Source of the DNA: Mus musculus
Lineage: Eukaryota; Chordata; Mammalia; Rodentia; Muridae
Length of the DNA stretch: 64,000 nucleotides
Direction: 5' to 3'
Assembly: GCF_000001635.26 (NCBI RefSeq)
Contig: NC_000078.6
Location: 64,402,300 to 64,466,299, forward strand
A program made the position numbers and the translations under genes. Shown here piece by piece: positions 24,359-36,270 of this stretch (position 1 is its first letter; each line of letters starts with the position of its first letter). The notes under the pieces were generated by a model. It had not been told where the DNA came from, made no database searches, and worked only from the letters and a program-made list of their open reading frames with translations.

Positions 24359-24433
24359 TTTCTTTTTATTTTTTTTTCTCAAGACAGGATTTCTCTGTGT
24401 AGCTCTGACTGTGTGCCACCATTGCCCGGCTGC
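24359..24433 (-). mobile_element. internally deleted B1 nested in L1 3' UTR
   Basis: Only 75 bp: the poly(T) and ctcaagacaggatttctctg end of an antisense B1 joined directly to the tgtgccaccattgcccggct end, so the middle of the element is missing. acattgtat flanks it on both sides (24350-24358 and 24434-24442), showing it inserted as a unit into the L1 3' UTR. Confidence 0.85.
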
Positions 24434-24471
24434 ACATTGTATCTTATACTTGGACATTCTAAGTTTTTGTG

Positions 24472-27400
24472 CTAATATCCACTTATCAGTGAGTACATAT
24501 CATGTGAGTTCTTTTGTGATTGAGTTACCTCACTCAGGATGATGCCCTCCAGGTCCATCCATTTGCCTAGGAATTTCATAAATTCATTCTTTTAAATAGC
24601 TGAGTAGTACTCCATTGTGTAAATGTATCACAGTTTCTGTATCCATTCCTCTGTTGAGAGGCATCTGGGTTCTTTCCAGATTCTGGCTATTATAAATAAG
24701 GCTGCTATGAACATAGTAGAGCATGTGTCCTTCTTACCAGTTGGAACATCTTCTGGATATATGCCCAGGAGAGGTAATGTGGGATCCTCTGGTAGTACTA
24801 TGTTCAATTTTCTGAGGAACCACCAGACTGGTTTAGAGAGTGGTTGTATAGGCTTGCAATCCCACCAGCAATGGAGGAATGCTCCTCTTTCTCCACATCC
24901 TAGCCAGCATCTGCTGTCACATGAATTTTTGAACTTAGCCATTCTGACTGGTGTGAGGTGGAATCTCAGGGTTGTTTTGATTTGCATTTCCCTGATGATT
25001 AAGGACGCTGAACATTTTTTCAGGTGCTTCTTAGCCATTCGGTATTTCTCAGGTGAGAATTCTTTGTTTAGCTCTGATTTTTCAGGAGAATTTAATTTTC
25101 TGGAGTCCACCTTCTGGAGTTCTTTATATATATATTGGATATTAGTCGCCTAATTAATTTAGGATAGGATAAGTAAAGATCCTTTCCCAATCTGTTAGTG
25201 GCCTTTTTGTCTTATTGACAGTGTCTTTTGCCTTACAGAGCTTTACAATTTTATGATGTCCCATTTGTCAATTCTCGATCTTACAGCACAAGCCATTGCT
25301 GTTCTATTCAGGAATTTTTCCCCTGTGCCCATATCTTCAAGGCTTTTCCCCACTTTATTCTCTATAAGTTTCACCGTCTCTGGTTTTATGTGGAGTTCCT
25401 TGATCCACTTAGATTTCACCTTATTATAAGGAGATAGGAATGGATCAATTCGCATTCTTCTACATGATACTCACCAGTTGTGGCAGCACCATTTGTTGAA
25501 AATGCTCTTTTGTTCCACTGGATGGTTTTAGCTCCCTTGTCGAAGACCAAATGACCATAGGTGTGTGGGTTCATTTCTGGGTCTTCAATTCTATTCCATT
25601 GGTCTACCTGTCTGTCCCTATACCAGTGCCATGCAGTTTATATCACAATTGCTCTGTAGTACAGCTTTAGGTCAGGCATGGTGATTTCACAAGAGGTTCT
25701 TTTATCCTTTAGAAGAGTTTTTGCTATCCTGGGTTTTTTGTTATTCCAGATGAACTTGCAGATTTCTAATTCGTTGAAGAATTGAATTGGAATTTTGATG
25801 GGGACTGCATTGAATCTGTAGATTGCTTTTGGCAAGATAGCCATTTTTACTATATTGATCCTGCCAATCCATAAGCATGGGAGATCTTTCCACATTCTGA
25901 GATCTTTAATTTCTTTCTTCAGTGACTTGAAGTTCTTATCATACAGATCTTTTACTTCCTTCCTTAAAGTCATACCAAGGTATTCTATATCATTTGTGAC
26001 TATTGTGAAGGGTGTTGTTTCCCTAATATCTTTCTCAGCCTGTTTATCCTTTGTGTTCAGAAAGGCCAATGACTTGTTTGAGTTAATTTTATATCCATCT
26101 ATTTCACTGAAGCTGTTTATCAGGTATAAGAGTTCTCTGGTGGAATTTTTAGGGTCATTTATATATACTATTTTATCATCTGCAAAAAGTGATATTTTGA
26201 TATCTTTTTTCCCATTTGTATCCCCTTAATCTTTTGTTGTCTAATTGCTCTGGCTAGAACTTCAAATACTATGTTCAATAGGTATGGAGGAAGTGGGCAG
26301 CCTTCTCTTGTCCCTGATTTTAGTGGGATTGATTCCAGATTCTCACCATTTCCTTTGTTGTTGGATACTGGTTTGCTGTAGATTGCTTTTATCATGTTTA
26401 GTTATGGGCCTCGAATTTCTGATTTTCCAAGACTTTTATCCTGAATGGGTGTTGGATTTTGTCAAATGCTTTCTCTGCATCTAACGAGATGATCATATAT
26501 ATGGCTTTTGTCTTTGAGTTTATTTATATAGTGGATTAAGTTGATGGATTTCCGTATATTAAACATCCCTGCATCCCTGGAATGAAACCTACTTGGTCAG
26601 GATGGATGATTGTTTTGATGTGTTCTTGGATTCTGTTAGCGAGAATTTCATTGAGTATTTTTGCATCAATATTCATAATGGAAATTGGTCTGAAGTTCTC
26701 TATCTTTGTTGGGTTTTTCTGTGGTTTAGGTATCAGAGTAATTGTGGATTCATAGAATGAATTGGGTAGAGTACCTTCTGCTTCTATTTTGTGGAATAGC
26801 TTGTGAAGAACTGGAATTAGATCTTCTTTGGAGGTCTGATAGAACTCTGCACTAAACCCATCTCGTCCTGGGCTTTTTTTGAGTTGGGAGACTATTAAAG
26901 ACTGCTTCTATTTCTTTAGGAGATATAGGACTGTTTAGAACATTAACCTAATCCTGATTTAATTTGGTACCTGGTATCTGTCTAGAAATTTGTCCATTTC
27001 ATCCAGTTTTTCCAGTTTTGTTGAGTATAGCCTTTTGTAGAAAGATCTTATGATGTTTTGGATTTCTTAAGGATCTGTTGTTATGTCTCCCTTTTCATTT
27101 CTGATTTTGTTAATTAAGATGCAGTCCCTGTGCCCTCTAGTGAGTCTGGATAAGGGTTTATCTATCTTGTTGATTTTCTCACAGAACCAGCTCCTCCTTT
27201 GGATGATTCTTTGAATAGTTCTTCTTGTTTCCACTGGGTTGATTTCATCCCTGAGTTTGATTATTTCCTGCAGTCTACTCCTCATGGGTGAATTTGCTTC
27301 CTTTTGTTCTAGACCTTTTAGGAGTGTTGTCAAGCTGCTAATGTGTGCTCTCTCTAGTTTCTTTTTGGAGGCACTCAGAGCTATGAGTTTTCCTCTTAGA

Positions 27401-28302
27401 AATGCTTTCATTGTGTCCCATAAGGTTGGGTATGTTGTGGCTTCATTTTCATTAAACTCTAAAAAGTCTTTAATTTCTTTCTTTATTCCTTCCTTGACCA
27501 ATGGATCATTGAGAAGAGTGTTGTTCAGTTTCCTCGTGAATGTTGGCTTTCTATTATTTATGTTGTTATTGAAGATCAGCCTTAGTCCATGGTGATCTGA
27601 TAGGATGCATGGGACAATTTCAATATTTTTGTATCTGTTGAGGCCTGTTTTGTGACCAATTATATGGTCAATTTTGGAGAAGTCCCCTGAGCTGCTGAGA
27701 AGAAGTTATATCCTTTTGTTTTAGGATAAAATGTTCTGTAGATATTTGTTAAATCCATTTGTTTCATAACTTCTGTTAGTTTCACTGTGTCCCTGTTTAG
27801 TTTCTGTTTCCATCATCTGTCCACTGATGAAAGTGGTGTGTTGAAGTCTCCCACTATTATTGTGTGAGGTGCAATGTGTGCTTTGAGCTTTACTAAAGTT
27901 TCTTTAATGAATGTGACTGCCCTTGCATTTGGAGCATAGATATTCAGAATTGAGAGTTCCTCTTGGAGGATTTTACCTTTGATGACTCTGAAGTGTTCCT
28001 CCTTGTCTTTTTAGATAACTTTGGGTTGAAAGTCGATTTTATTAGATATTAAAAAGATGACTCCAGCTTTTTTATTTGGACAATTTGCTTGGAAAATTGT
28101 TTTCCAGCCTTTCATTTTAAGGTAGTGTCTGTCTTTTTCTCTGAGGTGGGTTTCCTGTAAGCAGCAAAATGTTGAGTCCTGTTTGTCTAGCCACTCTGTT
28201 AATCTATGTCTTTTTATTGGGGAATTGAATCCATTGATATTAAGAGATATTAAGGAAAAGGAATTTTTTGCTTCCTATTGTTTTTATTGTTAGAGTTGGC
28301 AT
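24472..28302 (-). pseudogene. LINE-1 ORF2 (broken, near full length)
   Basis: ORF2p normally carries an N-terminal endonuclease, a reverse transcriptase and a C-terminal Cys-rich domain. The start codon position is 28300-28302 on the minus strand and the stop position is 24472-24474. The 3.83 kb span is close to the usual length. The endonuclease part (28302 to about 27500) has no long open frame. Open pieces are 27501-27067 (between endonuclease and RT), 26395-26168 and 26069-25638 (RT and beyond) and 25110-24628 (C-terminal, with the CWLGC...HCWWDC cysteine motif intact). Multiple frameshifts separate them. No functional protein is possible. Confidence 0.92.
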
Positions 28303-28344
28303 TCTGTTCTTGTGTCTGTCTTCTTTTAGGTTGGTTGAAGGATT

Positions 28345-29454
28345 AGTTTCTTTCTTTTTCTAGGGCGTGGTTTCCGTCCTTGTATTGGTTTTCTTCTGTT
28401 ATTATTCTTTGAAGGGCTCGATTCATGGATAATGTGTGAATTTGGTTTTGTTGTAGAATACTTTGGTTTCTCCATCTATGGTAATTGAAAATTTGTCTGC
28501 GTATAGTAGCCTGGGCTGGCATTTTTGTTCTCTTAGTGTCTGTATAACATCTGTCCAGGCTCTTCTGGCTTTCAAAGTCTCTGGTGAAAAGTCTGGTGTA
28601 ATTCTGGTAGGCCTGCCTTTATATGTTACTTGACCCTTTTCCCTTACTGCTTTTAATATTCTATCTTTATTTAGTGTATTTGTAATTCTGGTTATTATGT
28701 GTCGGGAGCAATTTCTTTTCTTGTCCAGTCTATTTGGAATTCTGTAGGTTTCTTGTATGTCTATGGGCATCTCTTTCTTTAGGTTTGGGAAATTTTCTTC
28801 TATAATTTTGTTGAAGACATTTGCTGGCCCTTTAAGTTGAAAAATCTTCATTCTCATCAACTCCTATTATCCGTAGGTTTGGTCTTCTCATTGTGTCCTG
28901 GATTTCCTGGATGTTTTGAGTTAGGATCTTTTTGCATTTTGCATTTTCTTTGATTGTTGCGCTGATGTTCTCTATGGAATCTTCTGCACCTGAGATTCTC
29001 TCTTCTATCTCTTGTATTCTGTTGTTGATGCTCGCATCTATGGTTCCAGATTTCTTTCCTAGGGTTTCTATCTCCAGCGTTGCCTCACTTTGGGTTTTCT
29101 TTATTGTATCTACTTCCCTTTTGAGGTCTAGTATAGTTTTGTTCATTTCTATCACCTGTTTGGATGTGTTTTCCTGTTTTTCTTTAAGGACTTCTACCTG
29201 TTTGGTTGTGTTTTCCTTTTTTTCTTTAAGGACTTGTAACTCATTGCAGTTTTCCGTATTATTTCTTTAAGTGAGTTATTAAAGTCCTTCTTGATGTCCT
29301 CTACTGTCATCATGAGATATGCTTTTAAATCCCAGTCTATGTTTTTGGGTGTGTTGGGGTGCCCAAGACTGGATGAGGTGGGATTGCTGCTTTCTGATGA
29401 TGGTGAGTGGTCTTGGTTTCTGTTAGTAAGATTCTTACATTTTCCTTTTGCCAT
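28345..29454 (-). pseudogene. LINE-1 ORF1 (broken)
   Basis: ORF1p is the L1 RNA-binding chaperone with a coiled coil, an RRM-like domain and a C-terminal domain. The start at 29454 begins MAKGKCKNLTNRNQ, the expected basic N-terminus directly after the 5' UTR. The first frame runs to 29194. A second frame, 29155-28832, carries the coiled-coil part (heptad-like IQEIEERISGAEDSIENI). A third, 28860-28423, carries the RRM and C-terminal part (for example RILKAVREKGQVTYKGRPTR). At least two frameshifts separate them. ORF2 starts about 45 bp after the estimated end. Confidence 0.9.
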
Positions 29455-30136
29455 CTTGTAATCTCTGGACTCAGTTGTTATAGTTGTCTCTGGTTAGAGC
29501 TTGTTCCTCTTGTGATTCTGTTATTCTCTACCAGCAGACCTGGGAGACCAGCTCTCTCCTGAGTTTCAGTGGTCAGAACACTCTCTGCAAGCATGCTCTC
29601 TTCTTGCAGAGAAGGTGCACAGATATCTGGCGTTCAGACCTGCCTCTTGGCAGAAGATGAAGCCCCAAAACAGGGCCTGTCCCAGAAGCTGTTAGCTTCT
29701 ATAGTCCACACTTTCACCTGTGCAGACTAGTCTTGGAGTGATCTGGGAACCAAGATAGCTCCCCCAGGTGCTCTGACAAAGCCCTCCTGGGCAGGGTGGG
29801 TACCTCTCCTCTGGCAGGGAAGGTGCTCAGATGTCTGGAGCCTGAAACTGTGTCTGCCTCAGAAGCTGTCCTCTAGGGACCTTGGGGCTGTCCGCCAACC
29901 TTGTGCCCAAGGTGACCCGGTGCTGGTGCCGAGAGGAAGGGACTTGTGACCCTGGTCAGGCCGGGTTTTCTGCTTCCCTAATGCTGTCTCAGGTCCTGCA
30001 CGATTGGATTGGAACAGAAGTTTTGTTCCACTCATCAGAGGTCCTAAGATCATGTGGAGAGTCCTCTAAGGACCTTGGGGGTGTCTGCTGACTCTGTGCT
30101 CAACGTAACCAGGTGCTGGTGAAGACCGGAAGGGAT
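29455..30136 (-). promoter_or_regulatory. LINE-1 5' UTR (non-monomer region plus partial F-type-like monomers)
   Basis: GC-richer sequence upstream of ORF1. On the plus strand the phrase ggaccttgggg recurs at about 29878 and 30071, and ggtgctggtg recurs at about 29922 and 30112, about 190-195 bp apart. That matches a tandem monomer array in which one unit is nearly complete and the next is truncated. Such monomers are the L1 promoter in mouse. This copy looks decayed and short, so activity is doubtful. The F-type assignment is from memory. Confidence 0.7.
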
Positions 30137-30150
30137 AATGATGATTTTTA

Positions 30151-30959
30151 ATTGTCCCATGAACTCTCCTTTCTTTCTCAAATTTATGGTCTTTTTTCTT
30201 GACTTTGAACATATAATAATCTATAACAGAAATTTACAAGAAGGTTAAACAACACATTTTTTTTTTGACAAGTAGTAGATCACTGAAAAAGTGTCTAGGT
30301 GAAAGAAGTGGTTAAACATACAAACTATCGCATAGAAGATCAATGTAACATACTAGAATACAAAGTTTTGCTGAGTGAAATTTATAGATCTGTGCACAAA
30401 TATATCTCCAATAGATGAGCGATAATTCTTCTCAATGCCTTAGGAAAATGAGAACAGAAATCAGTAAAAGGAAAGAAATAACGGCAAATCAAGAAGCAAA
30501 TCAAGGCTGTATTCCTATTCATATCACCTCATCAAGAATGTCTAAATGATTCTAAATAGTTATGGATCCATAAAAAGTCATGGGAGGAGGCAAAACAAAA
30601 GGGACTCAACACACTGAAGGAGAGGACAAATTGGCAATGGCACTCTGAATGCCAAAATGGAGATTCCACAAAACCATAACCCACAACTATTAAAATATCA
30701 GGTATACCTCCCTTTGGTATATACCTGAAGAAATAAAGATCATCAAACAAATACATTATGGAGATTGAATGAATAATAGAAGCAGCAGCAGTAGTAGTAG
30801 CAGTAGAAGTAATACATAGAAATACATTGTATAAATTGAGTAAATATATCATAAATAAATATGTATAAATATTGCAAGCATATCAAAAACCAAGAGATTC
30901 AAACAATATGTGGAACCACAAAAGGTCCCCAATACTTATCTATTCAACATAATATTTCA
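30151..30959. other. unassigned AT-rich sequence
   Basis: No gene is recognised. A short AGC/AGT repeat lies at about 30780-30810. Parts may belong to the old L1 that is clear from 30960 on. Confidence 0.4.
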
Positions 30960-31460
30960 AACTGTTCAAATACAAGAAATATTTATGTACTCATGGCTAT
31001 TCTGTCAAGAATTACACTAGCCAAATTATAGTACCAGATGAAGTAACTGCAGAAAAACATAAAAGGAACATGGCAAATATACACTATGGAACATTTTCTT
31101 TTTTTTTTTTTTTTGTTTGTTTGGTTTTTTTTGAGACAGGGTTTCTCTGTATAGCCCTGGCTGTCCTGGAGCTCACTCTGTAGACCAGGCTGGCCTCGAA
31201 CTCAGAAGTCCGCCTGCCTCTGCCTCCCGAGTGCTGGGATTAAAGGCGTGCGCCACCACGCCTGGCGGAACATTTTCATTAATAAAATTAAATAATGTCA
31301 TTCACAGGAAAATTGAAGGTAACTGTAATAGGAAAACAAGCCAGAAACAGGACAAGAATCACATTTTCTCTTATATGTGCAAACTAAAAATACCTAAATA
31401 TACTTTACTTAATAAATAAATAAATATTACTTAAAAGCAGAGTAGGGAGTAGCAAGAAGA
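30960..31460 (+). mobile_element. old LINE-1 ORF2/3' UTR relic split by a B1
   Basis: The left part (tacactatggaacattttc) and right part (tcattcacaggaaaattgaa, acattttctcttatatgtgc) follow the order of the extreme ORF2 3' end of older L1 families. The two halves join perfectly if the B1 at 31099-31266 and one target copy are removed. Confidence 0.55.
31099..31266 (-). mobile_element. B1 SINE (antisense, young-looking)
   Basis: A full-length 7SL-derived B1: poly(T), then gagacagggtttctctgtat, ccaggctggcctcgaactca and the gcgtgcgccaccacgcctgg end, close to consensus. The 11 bp ggaacattttc flanks it exactly at 31088-31098 and 31267-31277. The internal promoter boxes are intact in appearance. 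Confidence 0.96.
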
Positions 31461-32703
31461 TTGTCATGGGCAAGGGGGGAGCGTATGAGCAGGGTTCCAT
31501 CATAGCACAGTAAAAATGTGTACAACAATGCACAATGACACCTGCTAACCCGTGCTTCTCATCACTTAATAATTACAATAAAATTTTGATCTCAAACACT
31601 AAAATCCATAGGCTAGAAGAGTCTTGGAGAAAAGAGGTTTCTTAAGCACCACTGGTCAAAAATCTAACTTAGAATGGCCATTATGAATAATAGTGTAGAA
31701 TAATATGCCTCAAAATTCTTAAAGCCCAAGAAAATGACTTTAGCTTATTGGTAGCAACATGAATTGTCTCTTTCAGAGTTCAGAGAGTTCATTTTCTATT
31801 TCCAAGATCCTCATATTTATCTGACAATAAACTACTTCTAATCTCTTATAACCAGTGATCCCAGTTCTGGAATCATGCTTAGCATAACTGTCCACACAAA
31901 ATTAGAGCAGGCAAGCATCAGGTTTCCTTACAGAAGCTTACAGCCTCTAAATCTTTGCTCACCACCAATTGCCAGTGCCTTGCAGTTCCTATCAGGTTTC
32001 AAGTCTTGAAGAGACATATTTCCTAACTCAGCACCCAATGGAACCACCTGAGTATTAATGTTCCTGGGCCAGTAACAATCTGGCTTATGTATTAGGTCTT
32101 GCCCCACAGTTCTCCATACACAGGACTACTCTTTTGCCTTGTAAGAAAGACCCTGTAAAGACCACTAATCCAATCATTATCCTTTTACTGTGAAATGAAG
32201 TTATTAATACACAACACTGAAGTACTGCCATCACTACCAAAACTCAACTAACCAGCACAGTGCTTTTTCTAGAAATAGTGGCTTATCTAAATTAGCCCAT
32301 GACTCCCTTAGATCAACACAGGATTGCGGAAGTTGATAACAGGATACACCTTTATCGGAGAACTGGAAGTGAAATCCACTTGGAATATGCATCTTTAACA
32401 CACATGATGTCAGTGTTCAGAGTCATAATTTTAAACATATTTTTATGTCAATTATAGGGAGAAAGAATGGCAAATTTATATTTTCCAAGATAACATTTTA
32501 AAAGCTATAATAGTATGATATGTCAGGATTGTCTTTCATGTACAAAATTTAATATTCAAGAGAAAAGAGCCAGGTCCAGCCAAAATATTTGTTTAGTACA
32601 AATGTATAATAAAAATAATCACTTCAGACAGATCATTTTAATCAATGAAAATTCCCAACCTTTCACTTTAAGCTATAAGCAAACTTGTGTGGGTTTCCAC
32701 AAT
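31461..32703. other. unassigned sequence
   Basis: Nothing recognisable as a gene or repeat. Confidence 0.45.
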
Positions 32704-32709
32704 GTTACC

Positions 32710-33143
32710 TCTTGCGTGCGCTCGACTGGCCAGGAAAAACGACGCTGTAACAGGATCCCTCTGCACACGTTTATTGGGAGAGCTTGATTGTAGAGGCGAA
32801 AAGACTTCGAGCCCAGAACTGGTGCTGCTTTTATAGGCCTAGGAGGGGCGTGTCTCACACCCGGATTGGTTATGCACTAAGCCTCATTTGCATGTTCCTC
32901 ATCTGATTGGCTACTCTCTCTCAGTACCTTACAGAACCTCATTATCATACCTCATTTGCATGTCTCACATCTGATTGGTTATACTCTCAGTACCTTACAG
33001 AACCTCATTATCATGCCTGGGCCAGGCAGTGTCTTTGCAAAAAACTTTACTGCATATGTACACATTGGTTGTTTGTCCAATCTTATGCGTGGTGGCCAGC
33101 AGTAGTCAGTGCCACTCTGCAACGGCACATGTGGCTTCCCACA
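32710..33143 (-). mobile_element. solo LTR of a class II ERV (ERVK, RLTR10-like)
   Basis: 434 bp; on the minus strand it begins TGTGGGAAGCC and carries CCAAT motifs, a TATAAAAG box (plus 32828-32835) and an AATAAA signal (plus 32770-32775), the normal order of U3, R and U5. gttacc flanks it exactly at 32704-32709 and 33144-33149, the 6 bp duplication typical of ERVK. There is no internal region, so it is a solo LTR left by LTR-LTR recombination. U3 contains a 66-68 bp tandem duplication. The RLTR10 label is from memory and could be a related ERVK family. Confidence 0.85.
32882..33015 (-). promoter_or_regulatory. tandem duplicated U3 block with octamer and CCAAT motifs
   Basis: Copies at 32882-32949 and 32950-33015 match over nearly all positions. 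Each has an ATTTGCAT octamer (32886-32893 and 32954-32961) and an attgg (CCAAT complement) about 20 bp away. A third attggttat without the octamer lies at about 32868. Such duplicated U3 blocks often act as retroviral enhancers. Here activity is inferred only. Confidence 0.75.
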
Positions 33144-33149
33144 GTTACC

Positions 33150-34439
33150 CATGGAGTTTATCCAACAGATTCATTTCTTATAGCAACAGGCCATTAAGTG
33201 CCATAAACTTTAACTTATCCTCTCCCTTCAGATATCTTATGTGTGGCCTATAGATCACCAGTTTCAGTGTTTTCTAGCATGTTTAAATCCATTCAGATTT
33301 AAAGAATTAGAATAATTTGGATTGGGGTTCTGCAACCAGATTTCTTTATGATGGATTTCTATGTGCAGTAAAGTCTGAGAATGTCGATATAAGAAGAATA
33401 CGTGTGACAAGAATAAAAGCCTCTGTAAAGAGGTTACTTGTAACACACAGTGCACAGTATTCAAGACTAGAAGTTCCCAGAGGCAAGGGGACAGATGGCA
33501 AAAAGAGTCTGGGAATCCCCTGAAATCTCATAATGCAATGGGTAGAAACTTAACTGTGTGAGAGCTGTGGAGATGGCACATTTTAAAATTAATGACCTAA
33601 TTGCTGCTTTTACACACTAAGAAAAATAATAAACCATCTCTAGCATGGTTGTGAGAAAAAGAAATTTACAAACTAAATTCCACTTTGTCATTCTGAGTAT
33701 ATGCCTTTCAAGCCAGTAAGTAAAATCTCTCACTGTCATGTCTGTGGCCTGAAGCTGTCTGTGCCTCTCCTGGATTTTCCTCTTTGCCATCAATGTCAGG
33801 GTGAGGCACAGACTTCCTCTACTATGGTTCTGAATCCCGTTCACTTCCACCCAACTTGAAACATACTGGTTTTCCTTCCTTTCTTTCTCGACTTCCCCGT
33901 TATGCCTTGGTTTCGTCCCTCATCACTGAAACCATCCTTAAAGTTAGTTCAAATGAAACTATCCCTTTGTATCCATGTGCTGAAATTTACTCCCCTTGCC
34001 ATGCAAGCTAAACTACCTATCAGCCTTCAATTTCACCATCCATAAAGACTGAATTGCTAGTAGCACTTCAAAGGCTTTCTGAGAGTCATAAGCATATATA
34101 AAGAAATGCAATAGTTAACCTTATGGGTCTATTTGGCTAGCTCATACACTCTGATATGTAGTAGTTTGCCAGTATCAATGCAGTTATCTTTAAATATGAT
34201 TAACATTTAAGTCAATTGTTACTTTAGAGAAAGTAGATTACTATACATGATACAGGTAGGCCTCTCCTCAGGGAAAGGCTTAAAGAGAAAAACACTGAAG
34301 AGTATCGCTTGCCACAAAGGAAAAATCAATTTTTTCCTGTGTCTCCAGCTTGTCACTGGCCTTGCAGACCTCAGAATTGTTAACCCCTATAATCCTATGA
34401 GCCAATTTCCTAACATCTCAGTTTTTCTTCTTAGACATC
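33150..34439. other. unassigned sequence
   Basis: No recognised repeat or gene. The frames at 33264-33531 and 33617-33850 show no domain. Confidence 0.4.
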
Positions 34440-34669
34440 CATGTTTATAACGACACTGTGCACAGTAGTTGAGAAGAGAAGCCAGCCCAAATGTCTATCA
34501 ACTGATGGGTTGATAATGGGAATAAGAGGTGCATATAAACAATGGGATTTTATCCACCCATAAAGAAAAACGAAATCCTGACATCTGCAGGAAATGGGTG
34601 GAACTGGAAATGGTTATATTAAGTGAAATAAGACAGACTCAAACACTGTACATATTTCTTCTACAGATA

Positions 34670-34714
<45 letters not shown>

Positions 34715-34965
34715 CTCAGAAAACTAGACACTAGACCACAGTAAAGAAAGAAGAGCTTTTAAGGGTAAGGAGAAAAAAAATGTGGGTAATGTAGTACATG
34801 TGTCATAAAAGCAAAAGGGGAGAGACTGAGACCAGGATGAGTTTGGGAGAGAGACAAGAGTAGGGGGAGGGGGTGTAAGAAAAGTGGATCACTAAGAAAA
34901 AACAGATATGTATTAAAAGTGCTATAATGAAACCACTACTTATATGATAGCATTTCAACTAACAG
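34440..34965 (+). mobile_element. old LINE-1 3' end (L1_Mur/Lx-like)
   Basis: atgtctatcaactgatgggt, aatgggattttatccaccca and ggaaatgggtggaactggaa follow the ORF2 3' end of older L1 elements. After a TG microsatellite, a purine-rich 3' UTR ends in an ataatgaaaccactacttat-like terminus. Confidence 0.7.
34670..34712. repeat. (TG)n microsatellite
   Basis: About 20 TG units, located between ORF2-like and 3' UTR-like parts of the old L1. Confidence 0.95.
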
Positions 34966-34968
34966 CCT

Positions 34969-35013
34969 TGCCTCTCCCTCCCTTCCTCCCTCCCTCCCTC
35001 CCACCCTCCCTCC
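34969..35013. repeat. (CTCC)n tract
   Basis: Pyrimidine tract of CTCC/CCTT units immediately after the old L1 3' end. Confidence 0.85.
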
Positions 35014-35379
35014 TTCCTCACACTTTCTCTCTCTGGCTGTACTACTCTATTACTCCAGATACTGCTTATCTGAAACAGACAGCATCAAATCCTACTTAGC
35101 TTTCTGAAGAAGTTGAGGTCTTAAAGTACTGTAGTCCTTCCCCTCATGAAATAAGTTATTCAGGAATTCATGGTTCAGCCACCTCTTTTAATGGTACCAG
35201 AAAGACACTTCTGGGATCAGAGAGATTCCTCGAATTAGAATTCTGTTGCTAGCACCTACATGAAGTCCCTAGAGAGGGTTTTTTGTTTGTTTGTTTTTGT
35301 GTTTTGTTTTTGGTCAGAAATACATAGGGAAATAATCTAGAGCCAAAAGGACCAGTTTGGATGTCTGCCAAGAATATGC
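35014..35379. other. unassigned sequence
   Basis: Only a short (TTTG)n patch at about 35282-35310 is recognisable. Confidence 0.5.
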
Positions 35380-35428
<49 letters not shown>

Positions 35429-35429
35429 A
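35380..35429. repeat. (CA)n microsatellite
   Basis: About 21 CA units with a short AAAC/CA shoulder. Confidence 0.95.
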
Positions 35430-35999
35430 AAGCAACGCTTGATGGGTGATGGGGAAGCTTTTCAAACTCAGAACCATTGTCAGATGCAAATCCACAAAAC
35501 CCATGAAGGACTTTTTCCATTGCTTGGTTCTTCTGACATTACTAAACAGAATGTCTACTTCAGCATTGAGCCATGAGTGGGGTTTAAATCCTGTTTGCAG
35601 ATACCCATAGCAGTGGCTTTAATACATTGGCAATTTGTTGTTAATGAAAGAAAATCTGGCACCTTGGAAGCACTTAGCTTATAACTAGCGTTTTGAAGAA
35701 TAAATGAGTTACTGTACGTAATAAAACATTTAGCACACCAGAACATGATAATCATAGATTTTACATGGGTATTTCTACATCTTCCGGGGCCAAAAACTTT
35801 ATTCAAGCTATTGGAGTTCTTCATTTCTATATTCCTTGGGCCAAACACACTTGGTAATTGAATGAATGAATGAATGAATGAATGAATGAGTGAATGCATA
35901 GTTGATCAAAAAATGGGCAATATAAAGAAGTAACATTTTTAAATCACACACACACACACATATACATATATAGATACACGTATATATGTTAACTATATA
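35430..35999. other. unassigned sequence with AATG and CA/TA repeats
   Basis: (AATG)n lies at about 35858-35896 and a short CA-to-TA tract at about 35945-35990. The rest is unassigned. Confidence 0.55.
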
Positions 36000-36200
36000 G
36001 CCTAGCTAAGAGCTTGCCTTGTCAGCTGAATGACCTAAGTTCAATCCTCAGAACTCCCATAAAAAGGCAGGCATGATGATGTGTATGTACTTGTAATGTT
36101 AGTGGTGAGAAAGTGGAGACAACCAGGATCCTCGAGGGCCAACGCATGAGGACCAAACCTATGCCCTCCCCACATAGTACACAAATATACGCATGTGCAT
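36000..36200 (+). mobile_element. B4-like SINE (tRNA/B1 composite), diverged
   Basis: A tRNA-like head (agagcttgccttgtcagctg, then aagttcaatcctcagaactc) is followed by a B1-like middle (gcaggcatgatgatgtgtat) and then agacaaccaggatcctcgag. This order is that of rodent composite SINEs. The family call is tentative. A CA-rich tail with many CATG/CACA units follows to about 36270. Confidence 0.5.
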
Positions 36201-36270
36201 GCATACACACACAAGCATGCACACACACACACAAACACACACAACATATACATGCCACATGCACACAAAT

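Larger units (their letters stand above)
23711..30136 (-). mobile_element. nearly full-length LINE-1 with 5' UTR (6.4 kb)
   Basis: On the minus strand this holds a 5' UTR (30136-29455), ORF1 (29454 to about 28345), ORF2 (28302-24472) and a 3' UTR ending at a poly(T) complement near 23711. The flanks carry aatgatgattttta (30137-30150) and aatgatgatgatttttt (from 23698), a target duplication differing by one GAT unit. It is inactivated by several frameshifts and stops in both ORFs and by a small B1 in the 3' UTR (24359-24433). Confidence 0.95.
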
